NCBI GenBank assembly: GCA_934563745.1
Contig: CAKTHE010000014.1
Location: 1 to 54,351 of the forward strand
DNA length: 54,351 bases
From: an uncultured Dysosmobacter sp.
Lineage (GTDB): Bacteria; Bacillota; Clostridia; Oscillospirales; Oscillospiraceae
Reading direction: 5' to 3'
Below are positions 30,308 through 40,105 of this stretch, in pieces (position 1 is the stretch's first letter; every line of letters starts with the position of its first letter). The position numbers were made by a program, and so were the translations under genes. The notes beneath the pieces are model-generated. The model saw only the letters and a list, made by a program, of their open reading frames with translations. It ran no database searches and was not told where the DNA came from.

Positions 30308-33300
30308 ATGGCAAACACGAAGAAAAGAGTTTTATCATTTCTGATGGCCATGGTCATGGTCGTGGGCCTTCTGCCGCTGAATGCTTTGGCGGCCGGAGAT
30401 GCCAAGGCCGAACAGGCCCAGAAGCAGATCGTCGAAGCCGGCGGCGTCAGCTATTATAAGGCGGACGGCACCCAGACGACCAAGCAGAACGCGGACGTGG
30501 CCGTGAGCAAAACGGTCACCGCCACCGGAACGGAGAACCTGTTCGACGTGACGGTGAATGTGCAGTATAAGAAGACGACCACCAGCGTGGGCAAAAGCGC
30601 GTATGTGGTCCTGGTGCTGGACACCTCCGGCTCCATGGGATACTGCTCCGAGTGCGGCGCGGGCTACATTGAGGAGGACGGTACCGGAACGTTCGACAGA
30701 CCGGCCCATTGCAAAAAGTGCGGCAGGAGCAGGGATGATGGAAATCACGGCTGGTTGTTCGGGCACACCTATGTGGAGTGCACGGAGACCCTGTCCCGCA
30801 TGGATGCGGCCAAGGCCGCGGCCAACGCCTTTTTGGATGGCCTGGCCCGTGAGGGCACGACCCGCTATGTCTCCCTGGTGACATTCGAGAGTGATGCCGC
30901 GGCCAAGGACTTCGGCAGAGGGACCTATTGGCTGGATGTAAGCCAGGGCAGCAACCTGCAGACGGTGAAAGACGCGGTGAATGCCCTCAGCCCCAACGGA
31001 GGCACCAATACCGAGGGCGGCATGCAGCTTGCCTATAACCTGCTGAAGAAGAATACCGCCGCTGTGGACGCCCGGTATGTGGTGCTGCTTTCGGACGGCG
31101 AGCCTACCTTTCATCTTAACGGCAACCGCAACGACACCAACGCTATGAGCTTCGAAGGTTCCGAAGGCGGCGGTGACAGGGCAAGCTATAACGACTGGAA
31201 GGACCTGAAGGGCATCGCCGACAAGATCACCGCCGTGAACGACGGCAATGCCGACATGTACTCCCTGCTTTACGGCGACACGGGCAGCGCCACGTGCTAT
31301 GGTGACCGGAATCATGCCAACACCACGGTCAAGGCCCTGTTTGAGAGCTTTAACCCCCGGCCGGCCACCGGCAACATCCTGCAGCCCACGAACGCGAACC
31401 AGCTGAAGGATATGTTCGAGGGGATCCTGCAGAGGACTCAGGAGAGCGGCGCTTCCTCCACCGGAATGTCCGATGCGGGCGCCGTGCTGGAGACGGTTGC
31501 GACCAAGGCGGCACACTTCTGGCGCTTTGTGCGGCAGAACGGCGCCCAGAACAGCGGCGACAACATTACCTGGGACTTTATCAACAACGGAGAAAAGGAT
31601 GCCGCCGCCTCCATGGGCGAAGGCTTCACCTCCTATACCATGTCCTATCAGATCTGGCTGGACACGACGGTTCAGGACTTTGTGGAGGGCACGGCGTATG
31701 AGCTGTCTCCCGCCTCGGTGACCTTCCGGGATGCGGCCGATCCCAACGGCGAAATCCATACCGCCGTCACGCCCACCGCCAAGATCAAGGGCTATCGGGC
31801 AGAGCTGAGCTTTGAGAAGGTGGCCCACGAGGATGGGCATCTTCTGGGCAATGCGACCTTCACGGCCAGCAACCTGGCCTGGACCGACGGTCAGAACGGC
31901 ACCATCAAGGCGGCCGGCGCCTGGAGCTATGACGCCACGTCCGGCATAGACCCGGAAGACAAAGCGACCTACGGCAAGGTGATCTTCCCGGAAAACTCCA
32001 TTCCCTCCGGCTATGGCTTTACCCTCAAAGAGACGGCGGCCCCCGCGGGCTATGAGCTGGACACCACCGAGCGGACCTTCCGGGTGGTCTACGGCGAAGT
32101 TGTGGAGATGGAGCCGGCAATCGAAAACGGCAAGATCGAAAATACCCTTCAGCAGCAGGACCTGGACCTGACGGTCAAAAAGCAGTGGCGCACGCCGGAC
32201 GATGTGTCCGACAAGACCATTGAGGTGACGCTGTATCAGGACCGCAGCTTTAAGGCGGACGGCTCCGTTGACAACGCGGGCAGCGTCTATGCCGTGCTGC
32301 AGCTGCGCGCCGGCCAGGCGGAGAAGATCTCCGGCGACGGCCGCGTGGAGGTTAAGTCCGCGACCGTGAACGGAAAGGACTGGACCTATGTTCTGACGGT
32401 GGATGCCCTGAACGTGGAGACCGGCAGCCGCCACACCTATGCCGTGGAGGAAACGGCCGTGAGCGGCTTCGACACCACCTACGATCAGAGCACGCTGACC
32501 ATTGTCAACACGGCCGCCGGTACCACCAGCGTTTCCGTGCAGAAGCAGTGGATCCTGCCTGACGGGCTGGTGGGCCAGGACGTCAAGGTGATCCTTTATA
32601 AGGACGGCAAGAAGTTTAAGAGCGAGACCGTCAAGGGTGACGGCACGGTTTATACCTTCGAGGATCTGCCCCTTTACAATGAGAGCTACACCGCCAAGGC
32701 CCACTACACCGTGGGCGAGGACCCCGCTTCCCTGGGGACCGGCTATCAGTATCTCCGGACCGAGGGCTCCGGCGACGCCGGCGATCCCTATGTGTTCGTG
32801 AACTCCGTGGCGGACGAGAACCGGACGGTTTCCGGCACCAAGACCTGGAAGACTCCTGTCGGCTTTGAGACGCCCACCATTACGGTGCAGCTTTTCAAGG
32901 CGGACGCCAACGGGCAGCCCACCGGCACCGCGCTGGCGGAGCTGGAGCTGGACGGTAAGGCCGACAGCCCGGCGGACGGCAATGCCGAGACGACCCCCTG
33001 GACCTTCCGCTTTACGCAGGACGCAGAGGGGAATCCCCTGCCCAAGTATGACTTTGAGAAAGACGACTCCAACAAGATCACCGGCGTGACGGAGAACCGC
33101 TACGTCGTGGTGGAAGAGGGCGCTGACAACGGTCAGATCACGCTGGGCGGCAACACCTATACCGTCAGCCGGAACGGGAATGACATCACCAACGTCCTGA
33201 CCGGCGAGACCAGCGTCACGGTCACCAAGACCTGGGTGGATCTGGACGGCGCGGAGAAGCCCGAGGTTACGGTGAAGCTGCTGCGCAACGGCGAGGTAGT

Positions 33301-36300
33301 GGGCAAAAAGACCCTGGAAAACGACAAGGCCGAGTGGACCGGCCTGGACCGCTACGATGAAAACGGCTGGGAGTACAGCTATACGGTGGAAGAGGTTGTG
33401 CCTGCGGGCTATGAGCTGACCAAGCAGGAGACCAAGCAGCTTTCGGACGGCAGCTTCCAGGCGGAGCTTGTGAACCGGCGCAAGATCGACGACAAGAAGA
33501 TCAGCGTCACGGTCACCAAGACCTGGCAGCAGCCCGGAACCGTGACGGCCCCGGATGTGGTGTTTACGCTGTTTGCCGACGGGGTGGAGAAGGGACCCAA
33601 GACCCTGCGCGCCGGCGAAGGAAGCCTTACCTTTGAAAATCTTCCCCGCTACAAGTATGTGACGGTAGAGGAGACTGACGGTAAGGGCAAAGTCACCGGA
33701 ACGCATCAGGAGATCGAGGAGATCGAATACACCGTGACGGAAGCGACGCCTTCCGGCTACAACTCCGTCAGCAGCAATGAGACGGACGCGGAGAACGGCA
33801 ACGTGTCCTACCGCTTCACCAACACCATCACCGGTGAGGTGACGCTGGAGGTGGAGAAGAACTGGATCGACGCGGTCCACACGGGCACGCAGCCCGAGGC
33901 CACCTTCAAGGTCTATCGCGTCAGTGCGGATCACGCCAGAGAACTTGTCGGCACGTATACCACGACGGACAGCAAGTGGAGCGGCAGCTTTGACCGCTAC
34001 GACGAGAAGGGCCAGCTGTACACCTATACGGTGGAAGAGCTGAGCGTGCCCGGTTATGAGTCGACGGTGCGGCAGGCAGCCCCCGACACCGAGGGAAGCT
34101 ATATCTATCAGATGACCAATACCCTGAACCAGGCGGAAATTGGGCACACGGTGACGAAGCACTGGGTTGACGGCGGGAAGAAAGACCGCCCGGACATCGA
34201 GCTGACGCTGCAGCAGTCGGAAGACGGCGTGACCTGGCACGAATATCGGGATGCCGACGGAAAAAAGGTGACCCACACGCTCCCCAATGGCGAGACCCAA
34301 TACACATTTGAAAATCTGCCCCAATACAATGACGATCGGACGGCTGCGTATCAGTACCGGGTGGTCGAGGCGCCGGTCAAGGACTACGACACGACGTATA
34401 CCTACGGTGCCGGCACGCAGATCACCAACACCCTGAAGCAGGATTACACGAAAGTGTCCATCTCCAAGACCTGGGTGGATCCCACCGGGACGGAGCATCC
34501 GAACGTGACCTTTAATCTGCTGGCCAACGGATCCGTCGTGCAGACGGTGAAGCTGGGCTTCCGCGACGGCGCGACGGCACCCACGAACGAAGGGGCCAGC
34601 CTGACCTCCAACACCTGGGAGTATACCTTTACGAATCTGCCCGTGTACGACGCTCAGCGCAACCCCATCACCTATACCGTGGAGGAAGAGTCGGTTCCCG
34701 GTTATACCTCTGCTAAGTCCGGCGATGGGCATACCTTCACCAACACCATTGAGCAGGATACGATCCCCTTCACGGGCACCAAGACCTGGAGCATTCCTGC
34801 TCCGGCAAAGGGCGCCGTGGATCAGGCCGACGCGGTGATCAACACCATTTGGGTGGGCCTTTACAAGGGCCAGACCGGCAGCGCAGTGCTGGTTGATACC
34901 CCCCGGGAAGTGGACGCGAAGAACGAGGACGGAAAGACCTACTCCTTCACCTTCGAGAACCTTGACAAGTACGATCTGACCACCGGCGAAGAGATCCGCT
35001 ACTTTGTCCGCGAGGGCAAGATGGAGAACGGGACCTTCGTGCCCTACGCCGATCAGGCCACGTTCCTGGTGCCCGACGGCGGCATCCACGCGGACTATGA
35101 CGATACCTATCAGGTGACCTATCCGGACGCGAAGAGCATCACCAACACCTATCAGGCGCCGGTGCGGTACTATTATCAGATCGTCCGTAATTACAAAACC
35201 ACCTTCGGCGACGGCCATACCGAGGTCTACACCGCCAAGGTGGACGGCGCCATCGAGACCGGAATTATGGGTCAGACGGTGACGGCGGACCCGAGGCAGT
35301 ACACGACCCAGGATGGGGTGAAGTTCACCTTCGTGAACGCAGATCCCGCCGACTATACCGTGACGCTGGATGAGGCCAACCACCTGTATGTGATCACGCT
35401 GAACTATGAGCGCGACCTGCACCAGCTGACGGTGGAGTATCAGTTCGAGGGCTATCACGAGAACGGCGCGACCGTTCCCGCCGGCTTTGAGACCATTCGG
35501 ACGCCGAAGACTCCCGTCCGCGGCGACGGCTACACCGATCCCGGCCGCTTCAATCCCAAGGAAAAGTTTGCGACCCAGGCGGTTCCCGACAGGGCGGCGG
35601 TGCCCGCCGGCTACGTGCTGACGAAGGTGACCGCGAACGGAGCGGAGCAGGATCTGGGTGACTACAGCGGCGCCTTCGGCACCGTGGATGACTTCTGCGA
35701 TATCCATGTGATCTACACCTATGCAAAGCGCAGCGGCTCCCACCCGGACATTCCCGCGTCCGTGACGCTCAGCAAGTACGACAACGCGTCTGTGCCCGCC
35801 CTGATCACGGCCAGCGCGGCGACCTTCCAGCTTTACAGCGACGAGACCTGCACGGAGGCCATCAGCGGCAAGACCTACACCACCTCCAACGGCAAGCTGA
35901 CCATTACCGCTTCGGACGAAGGCCTGGGCGCCGGGACCTACTACCTCAAGGAGCTGACGGCCCCTGAGGGGTACGATTTGAGCGAGGAAGTCTTCAAGCT
36001 GACGGTCAGCGTGATTCCGCACCAGGAGTGGTATGAGGATACCGCCCAGGGCGGCCGCGTCTGGGTCATCTACGATGAGTTCCGCCTGAAGGTGGAGAAA
36101 AAGACGGATACCGGCTATAAGGCGGTTTCCGCCATCGACGTGACCGATGCCCTCAAGACGGCGGATTACACCGTTAAGTACTGGTTCGAGCAGAGTCCCG
36201 CGGCGGAGGATTATCGGCAGCTGCCTGAATATCCGAACCTGACCGGCACGCTGGGCTATTTCGACACGGTGCTGGCGGCGAAGTATGAGCTGGGTAACAC

Positions 36301-38839
36301 CGGTATGAAGGGGATCCCCGAGGGGTACGAGTGGGATCACAATACGCCGGATTCCATCAGCTATGACTCCGCTGACAAGATCATCAACCTCTATTACGAT
36401 CTCAAGATCAGCACGGATAAGCAGAACGTCTCCGTCACCAAGACCTGGTACGGCACGGCCGGCAGCGCGGAGATCGGCCTCTATCAGACCGTGAACGGGA
36501 TCGAGAAGCTCGTCGACCACCAGACCGTGACCGGCAACGCTTCGTACACGTTTGAGAATTTTCCCAAGTATGTGGACGGCCACGAGGCCTCCTATGAGAT
36601 CTTTGAGATCGTCGGCTCGGACGCCGAAGGCTGGACCAAGGTGGCCGAGGGCGCAAAGGTCACGCTGAACGGTGTGGACTATCAGGTGCGCTATACCGGC
36701 AGCGGCCTGAACGAGTCCGTTATCAACAGCGAGCTGGGCTCTGTGACGGTGACCAAGGTCTTCGCCGACGTGGAAGGCGGCGGCATCAGCTATCCGGCTT
36801 CCGTGGAAGCAATGCTGTACGCAGACGGCCAGCAGGTCCTGCAGGATGCGCTGGGCAATGCGGTCGGCAACGCCAAGGGCGTTCTGACGGTGGCCAATAA
36901 CGGTACGGTTTATTCCGTCACGGTGCGGGATCTGCCCAAGTACGACGCGCAGGGCAAAGCCATCACCTACACGGTGCAGGAGTGCTACACCAATCCCACC
37001 ACCAGCACGGTCCAGCCCGTCAACGACGGCGCCAAGATCACGCTGGACGGCGTGGAGTATACCGTGACCTATCAGGGCACGGGCATCACCAACACCGTTG
37101 CCCGCGGCGAACTGACTGTGGTCAAGACTTACACCGGCCCGGCAGAGCTGAGCGATGCGTTCCAGGTCCTGGTGAAGGAAAACGGCCAGACCGTGGCGAC
37201 GCTGACCAAGGCGGACGCGGCCAGGACCGGCACCGGCACGGACAGCGACCCGTACACCTATACCTGGACGGTCCGGAATCTGCTCAGCGGCAGAACGTAC
37301 ACCGTGGAAGAGGCCGGAACGGCCGTGGAAGGCTGGACGCTGAAGAGTGCGGAAAGCACCGTATCCGTGGAACATGTGTCCACCGGTGAAACCGCCGCAC
37401 TGCACAACGTTTATGAGCGCAACCAGGCCTATCTGACCATTACCAAGACCGTGTCTGGCCTGAAGATGAACGAGAAGCACAGCTTCAAGTTCCAGGTCAC
37501 CGGCAACAATTACGGAACGGACTATAACGAGACGCATACCATCGAGGTGACCGGAAACACCAGTGCCAGCACCACCATTCAGGTGCCCACCGGCAGCTAT
37601 ACGGTCACGGAGCTGGCGGACAGCGCGGCGATCGGAAGCTATCAGCTGACGGCCACCACCTATACGCCCGCCAACAACGGCGGAACGGCTGCGGAGATTT
37701 CCGTCACCGATGCCAACCATACGCCGGCCCAGGCGGCTGCCGTCACGGTCAGCAATGTGTACAGCTATGATCCGCCCTCCGGCAGCCAGGTGACCATTAC
37801 GGTCCGGAAGGTTTGGGAGGACGACCACAACCGCGACGGCCTGCGTCCGGTCAGCATCACCGTCGGTCTCTTCGAGGACGGCAAGCTGATGGAAGGCGTG
37901 GTCAACACGAAGGTGGTGCCGGTGGGTACCGGCGACACCGATACGGTGAGCTTCACCTATGACGCATACCTGCACCCCGGCAAGATCGTTGTCCGCGAGC
38001 TGGGCTACACCGTGGGCGAGGGCTATGTGGATGCCAACGGCCAGCCGGTGGAAGCCGGTTATCACGAGGGCGCACTGGCCGGCTACAAGGTCATCTACGC
38101 GGACCCGACGAGCGAAGGCGTTTGCACCATCACCAACGTGCACCAGAGCGAAGAGATCCGGATCCCCGTCGTGAAGACTTGGAGCGGCAGCTACGGCACG
38201 CAGCCTTCCAAGATCGAGCTGGAGCTGTATGCCAACGGCAAGGCCACGGGCCTGAAGCTGGAGCTGACGGCACAAGATGCCATCGGGACCGATACCCGCC
38301 GCTGGTACGGAGTGTTTGCCTCCCAGAAGGAGGGGACCGAGCCCATTCGGATCTATAAGAACGAGAACGGCAAGGCCATCGTTTACACGGTGGTGGAGCT
38401 GAGCATCGACGGCGTGACCGTGACCGGAAACAGCTGCGGCAGCTGGGTGGTCAGCACCGGAACGACGACTGCGGGCACGATTCTCAAAACCGAGGAGGAG
38501 CGGGCACTGCTGGCGAATCGCCTGGGTATTGCGATCCAGGAAGAGACCACGCTTCTGAGTGTGAGCAACTACTTCAGCTCCGGCGGTTCTGATCCCGATC
38601 CGGATAAGCCGAAGCCGAATCCCGATCCTGATCCCGATCCGGGCACGGACATTGACAATCCGGATGTGCCTCTGGATCCGGGCCCCGGCGGCGATGACGT
38701 GAACATTGACGATGAAGATGTTCCCACCACCGGCGATAACTTCGGCATGTGGGTCGCTGCGGCGAGCGTGTCCGGCATGGCGCTGATCTGGCTGGCTTTG
38801 ACCGGCAAGAAGCGCAAGGAGGACGACGCGCAGAACTGA
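30308..38839 (+). CDS. Giant sortase-anchored adhesin: VWA domain plus Cna_B/SpaA-type repeats
   Basis: This 2843-residue surface protein has a signal peptide at 1-29 (ending ALAA). A von Willebrand A domain spans about 97-390, with MIDAS DTSGS at 105-109 and LLSDGEP. A roughly 50-residue insertion after the MIDAS loop carries cysteines C113, C116, C135, C138 and C158. A prealbumin-like SpaA block (about 498-615) is followed by tandem Cna_B-type modules (about 617-1614), each opening with a VTKTW-like strand and ending with YTVEE and an ITNT strand. Next come MucBP-like (about 1618-1814) and SpaA-like blocks, then more Cna_B modules to about 2755. Finally there is an Asp/Pro linker, a sorting motif VPTTGD at 2805-2810, a membrane helix and a basic tail. 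Lys-Asn isopeptide bonds probably stiffen the repeats. The riboswitch upstream ties it to c-di-GMP. Confidence 0.93.
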   Translation: MANTKKRVLSFLMAMVMVVGLLPLNALAAGDAKAEQAQKQIVEAGGVSYYKADGTQTTKQNADVAVSKTVTATGTENLFDVTVNVQYKKTTTSVGKSAYVVLVLDTSGSMGYCSECGAGYIEEDGTGTFDRPAHCKKCGRSRDDGNHGWLFGHTYVECTETLSRMDAAKAAANAFLDGLAREGTTRYVSLVTFESDAAAKDFGRGTYWLDVSQGSNLQTVKDAVNALSPNGGTNTEGGMQLAYNLLKKNTAAVDARYVVLLSDGEPTFHLNGNRNDTNAMSFEGSEGGGDRASYNDWKDLKGIADKITAVNDGNADMYSLLYGDTGSATCYGDRNHANTTVKALFESFNPRPATGNILQPTNANQLKDMFEGILQRTQESGASSTGMSDAGAVLETVATKAAHFWRFVRQNGAQNSGDNITWDFINNGEKDAAASMGEGFTSYTMSYQIWLDTTVQDFVEGTAYELSPASVTFRDAADPNGEIHTAVTPTAKIKGYRAELSFEKVAHEDGHLLGNATFTASNLAWTDGQNGTIKAAGAWSYDATSGIDPEDKATYGKVIFPENSIPSGYGFTLKETAAPAGYELDTTERTFRVVYGEVVEMEPAIENGKIENTLQQQDLDLTVKKQWRTPDDVSDKTIEVTLYQDRSFKADGSVDNAGSVYAVLQLRAGQAEKISGDGRVEVKSATVNGKDWTYVLTVDALNVETGSRHTYAVEETAVSGFDTTYDQSTLTIVNTAAGTTSVSVQKQWILPDGLVGQDVKVILYKDGKKFKSETVKGDGTVYTFEDLPLYNESYTAKAHYTVGEDPASLGTGYQYLRTEGSGDAGDPYVFVNSVADENRTVSGTKTWKTPVGFETPTITVQLFKADANGQPTGTALAELELDGKADSPADGNAETTPWTFRFTQDAEGNPLPKYDFEKDDSNKITGVTENRYVVVEEGADNGQITLGGNTYTVSRNGNDITNVLTGETSVTVTKTWVDLDGAEKPEVTVKLLRNGEVVGKKTLENDKAEWTGLDRYDENGWEYSYTVEEVVPAGYELTKQETKQLSDGSFQAELVNRRKIDDKKISVTVTKTWQQPGTVTAPDVVFTLFADGVEKGPKTLRAGEGSLTFENLPRYKYVTVEETDGKGKVTGTHQEIEEIEYTVTEATPSGYNSVSSNETDAENGNVSYRFTNTITGEVTLEVEKNWIDAVHTGTQPEATFKVYRVSADHARELVGTYTTTDSKWSGSFDRYDEKGQLYTYTVEELSVPGYESTVRQAAPDTEGSYIYQMTNTLNQAEIGHTVTKHWVDGGKKDRPDIELTLQQSEDGVTWHEYRDADGKKVTHTLPNGETQYTFENLPQYNDDRTAAYQYRVVEAPVKDYDTTYTYGAGTQITNTLKQDYTKVSISKTWVDPTGTEHPNVTFNLLANGSVVQTVKLGFRDGATAPTNEGASLTSNTWEYTFTNLPVYDAQRNPITYTVEEESVPGYTSAKSGDGHTFTNTIEQDTIPFTGTKTWSIPAPAKGAVDQADAVINTIWVGLYKGQTGSAVLVDTPREVDAKNEDGKTYSFTFENLDKYDLTTGEEIRYFVREGKMENGTFVPYADQATFLVPDGGIHADYDDTYQVTYPDAKSITNTYQAPVRYYYQIVRNYKTTFGDGHTEVYTAKVDGAIETGIMGQTVTADPRQYTTQDGVKFTFVNADPADYTVTLDEANHLYVITLNYERDLHQLTVEYQFEGYHENGATVPAGFETIRTPKTPVRGDGYTDPGRFNPKEKFATQAVPDRAAVPAGYVLTKVTANGAEQDLGDYSGAFGTVDDFCDIHVIYTYAKRSGSHPDIPASVTLSKYDNASVPALITASAATFQLYSDETCTEAISGKTYTTSNGKLTITASDEGLGAGTYYLKELTAPEGYDLSEEVFKLTVSVIPHQEWYEDTAQGGRVWVIYDEFRLKVEKKTDTGYKAVSAIDVTDALKTADYTVKYWFEQSPAAEDYRQLPEYPNLTGTLGYFDTVLAAKYELGNTGMKGIPEGYEWDHNTPDSISYDSADKIINLYYDLKISTDKQNVSVTKTWYGTAGSAEIGLYQTVNGIEKLVDHQTVTGNASYTFENFPKYVDGHEASYEIFEIVGSDAEGWTKVAEGAKVTLNGVDYQVRYTGSGLNESVINSELGSVTVTKVFADVEGGGISYPASVEAMLYADGQQVLQDALGNAVGNAKGVLTVANNGTVYSVTVRDLPKYDAQGKAITYTVQECYTNPTTSTVQPVNDGAKITLDGVEYTVTYQGTGITNTVARGELTVVKTYTGPAELSDAFQVLVKENGQTVATLTKADAARTGTGTDSDPYTYTWTVRNLLSGRTYTVEEAGTAVEGWTLKSAESTVSVEHVSTGETAALHNVYERNQAYLTITKTVSGLKMNEKHSFKFQVTGNNYGTDYNETHTIEVTGNTSASTTIQVPTGSYTVTELADSAAIGSYQLTATTYTPANNGGTAAEISVTDANHTPAQAAAVTVSNVYSYDPPSGSQVTITVRKVWEDDHNRDGLRPVSITVGLFEDGKLMEGVVNTKVVPVGTGDTDTVSFTYDAYLHPGKIVVRELGYTVGEGYVDANGQPVEAGYHEGALAGYKVIYADPTSEGVCTITNVHQSEEIRIPVVKTWSGSYGTQPSKIELELYANGKATGLKLELTAQDAIGTDTRRWYGVFASQKEGTEPIRIYKNENGKAIVYTVVELSIDGVTVTGNSCGSWVVSTGTTTAGTILKTEEERALLANRLGIAIQEETTLLSVSNYFSSGGSDPDPDKPKPNPDPDPDPGTDIDNPDVPLDPGPGGDDVNIDDEDVPTTGDNFGMWVAAASVSGMALIWLALTGKKRKEDDAQN

Positions 38840-38877
38840 GCGGACCGGCGGGAATACTCCCCGTAAGACCAAAGGGA

Positions 38878-38915
38878 ACAAGGACCCGGGCATCTGCCCG
38901 GGCCCTTGTTTTTTT
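38878..38915 (+). terminator. Intrinsic terminator after the adhesin gene
   Basis: A fifteen-base stem with one mismatch (ACAAGG-CCCGGGCA arms) is followed by T7. The T run also contains the -35 box of the sortase promoter. Confidence 0.88.
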
Positions 38916-38934
38916 CCGGGAAAACCGATATAAT
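38906..38934 (+). promoter_or_regulatory. Promoter of the sortase gene
   Basis: TTGTTT at 38906-38911 and TATAAT at 38929-38934 have a 17-base spacer. The -35 lies in the terminator arm and T run, so the adhesin terminator and sortase promoter share bases. Confidence 0.65.
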
Positions 38935-38963
38935 GGCGGCAGTGAATGAAAGGGGCGAGGACG

Positions 38964-39968
38964 ATGAAGCGAGGTGTCCGCAGGGGGCTGATGCTGGTTT
39001 TGGGTCTGGTCTTTCTGGGCAGCGCCTGGATGCTGATCCGGGAATTCCGGCAGTACCGACAGGGGGAAGAGACCTATCAGGAGGCGGAAGAGCTGGTGCA
39101 GCTGCCGGACCTTTCCCAGGTGGAACCGCTGCCGTCGGCCTCCGCGGCGGCGTCTACAAGTGGGCCTGCCTCCGGCACAGCGCAGCCGGCGACGATCGAT
39201 CCCTATGCGCAGGCACTGCGGAACATGGACTTTACGGCCCTTCAGCAGGTCAATCCGGAAGTGCTGGGCTGGATCCTGATTCCGGATTCGACGATCTCCT
39301 ATCCCCTGGTACAGCATGACGACAATACGTACTATCTGAAAAAAACCTGGAAAAAGCAATCCAGTGCGGTGGGTGCGATTTTTCTGGAGGCGAAAAACAG
39401 CGCAGACTTTTCGGATTTCAACACGGTGATCTATGGGCACAATATGAACAACGGATCCATGTTCGGCGGCCTGAAGAAATACAAAAAGCAGAGCTATTGG
39501 GCCGCGCATCCCAATGTCTACATTACGGATCAGTCCGGAAGCCGCTGCTACGAGATTTTTGCGGCCTATGAGGTCAGCACGGCCGGCATCAGCTATCAGA
39601 TCGGATTTGCGTCGGATGCGTCCAGACAGAATTTCCTGGATCAGTGCATGGCACTGTCGGTGATCGATACCGGGGTGGTCCCCACGATCCGAGACCGGAT
39701 CGTGACGCTGTCGACCTGTACCGGCCGCGGGCATGCCACACGCTGGGTGGTGCAGGCGGTGGAGCGGCAGGCTGTGTCGGATGATCCGGTGGAAGCGCCG
39801 CCGGAAGAGACGGTCCCGGCTCCGGAAGAGCCTTTGACCGGAGAGGAGAGCGGCTCGGAAGAAGCGTCTTCTGCGGCGGCAGAAGACAGGGAAACGCCGC
39901 AGGAAGATGAGGCCCCGGAGGCTTCGGGAACGGACGAAACCGCGGAAGAAGAGCCGCCGAAGGCATAA
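38964..39968 (+). CDS. srtB: Class B sortase with acidic C-terminal tail
   Basis: This 334-residue membrane-anchored transpeptidase has a helix at about 6-25. The catalytic triad is visible: His159 in IYGHNM, Cys252 in TLSTCTGRG and Arg260 in HATRWVV. The wording of these motifs is that of class B sortases. The substrate should be the adhesin upstream (VPTTG), consistent with the (S/P)PxTG-like signals of clostridial class B sortases. After the catalytic domain comes a roughly 60-residue Glu/Pro/Ala-rich tail, which is unusual. The start at 38964 is preferred over the ATG at 38946, which has no ribosome site. Confidence 0.9.
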   Translation: MKRGVRRGLMLVLGLVFLGSAWMLIREFRQYRQGEETYQEAEELVQLPDLSQVEPLPSASAAASTSGPASGTAQPATIDPYAQALRNMDFTALQQVNPEVLGWILIPDSTISYPLVQHDDNTYYLKKTWKKQSSAVGAIFLEAKNSADFSDFNTVIYGHNMNNGSMFGGLKKYKKQSYWAAHPNVYITDQSGSRCYEIFAAYEVSTAGISYQIGFASDASRQNFLDQCMALSVIDTGVVPTIRDRIVTLSTCTGRGHATRWVVQAVERQAVSDDPVEAPPEETVPAPEEPLTGEESGSEEASSAAAEDRETPQEDEAPEASGTDETAEEEPPKA

Positions 39969-39984
39969 AAAGAAGAGAATACAC

Positions 39985-40023
39985 GGCAGAGCCGGACTTC
40001 AGACGATGAAGTCCGGCTCTGCC
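39985..40023. terminator. Stem-loop between sortase and birA genes
   Basis: A perfect 16-base-pair stem (GGCAGAGCCGGACTTC arms) with a seven-base loop has no T run on the plus strand. It may stop transcription by length alone or protect the transcript end. Confidence 0.6.
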
Positions 40024-40047
40024 TGTATAAAAAGAATCCGGTACCGG

Positions 40048-40077
40048 TTTACAAGACGGCGGTTTGTGTGATAAGAT
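40048..40077 (+). promoter_or_regulatory. Promoter of birA
   Basis: TTTACA at 40048-40053 and TAAGAT at 40072-40077 have an 18-base spacer. Confidence 0.6.
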
Positions 40078-40105
40078 GCTGTTTGTTTTGAAAGGAGCGG
40101 TGCAG

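Noticed and set aside
32158..38580. Adhesin repeats as a CRISPR array or nucleotide satellite
   Set aside because: The repeats are protein modules of about 80-110 residues with diverged DNA; there are no short identical repeats with unique spacers.
30335..38893. A 2852-codon open frame antisense to the adhesin gene
   Set aside because: It mirrors the adhesin almost end to end, has no ribosome site or recognisable domain, and its His/Arg/Gly/Val-rich composition is what the complement of GC-rich codons produces. The plus-strand frame has clear domains, signal peptide and sorting signal.
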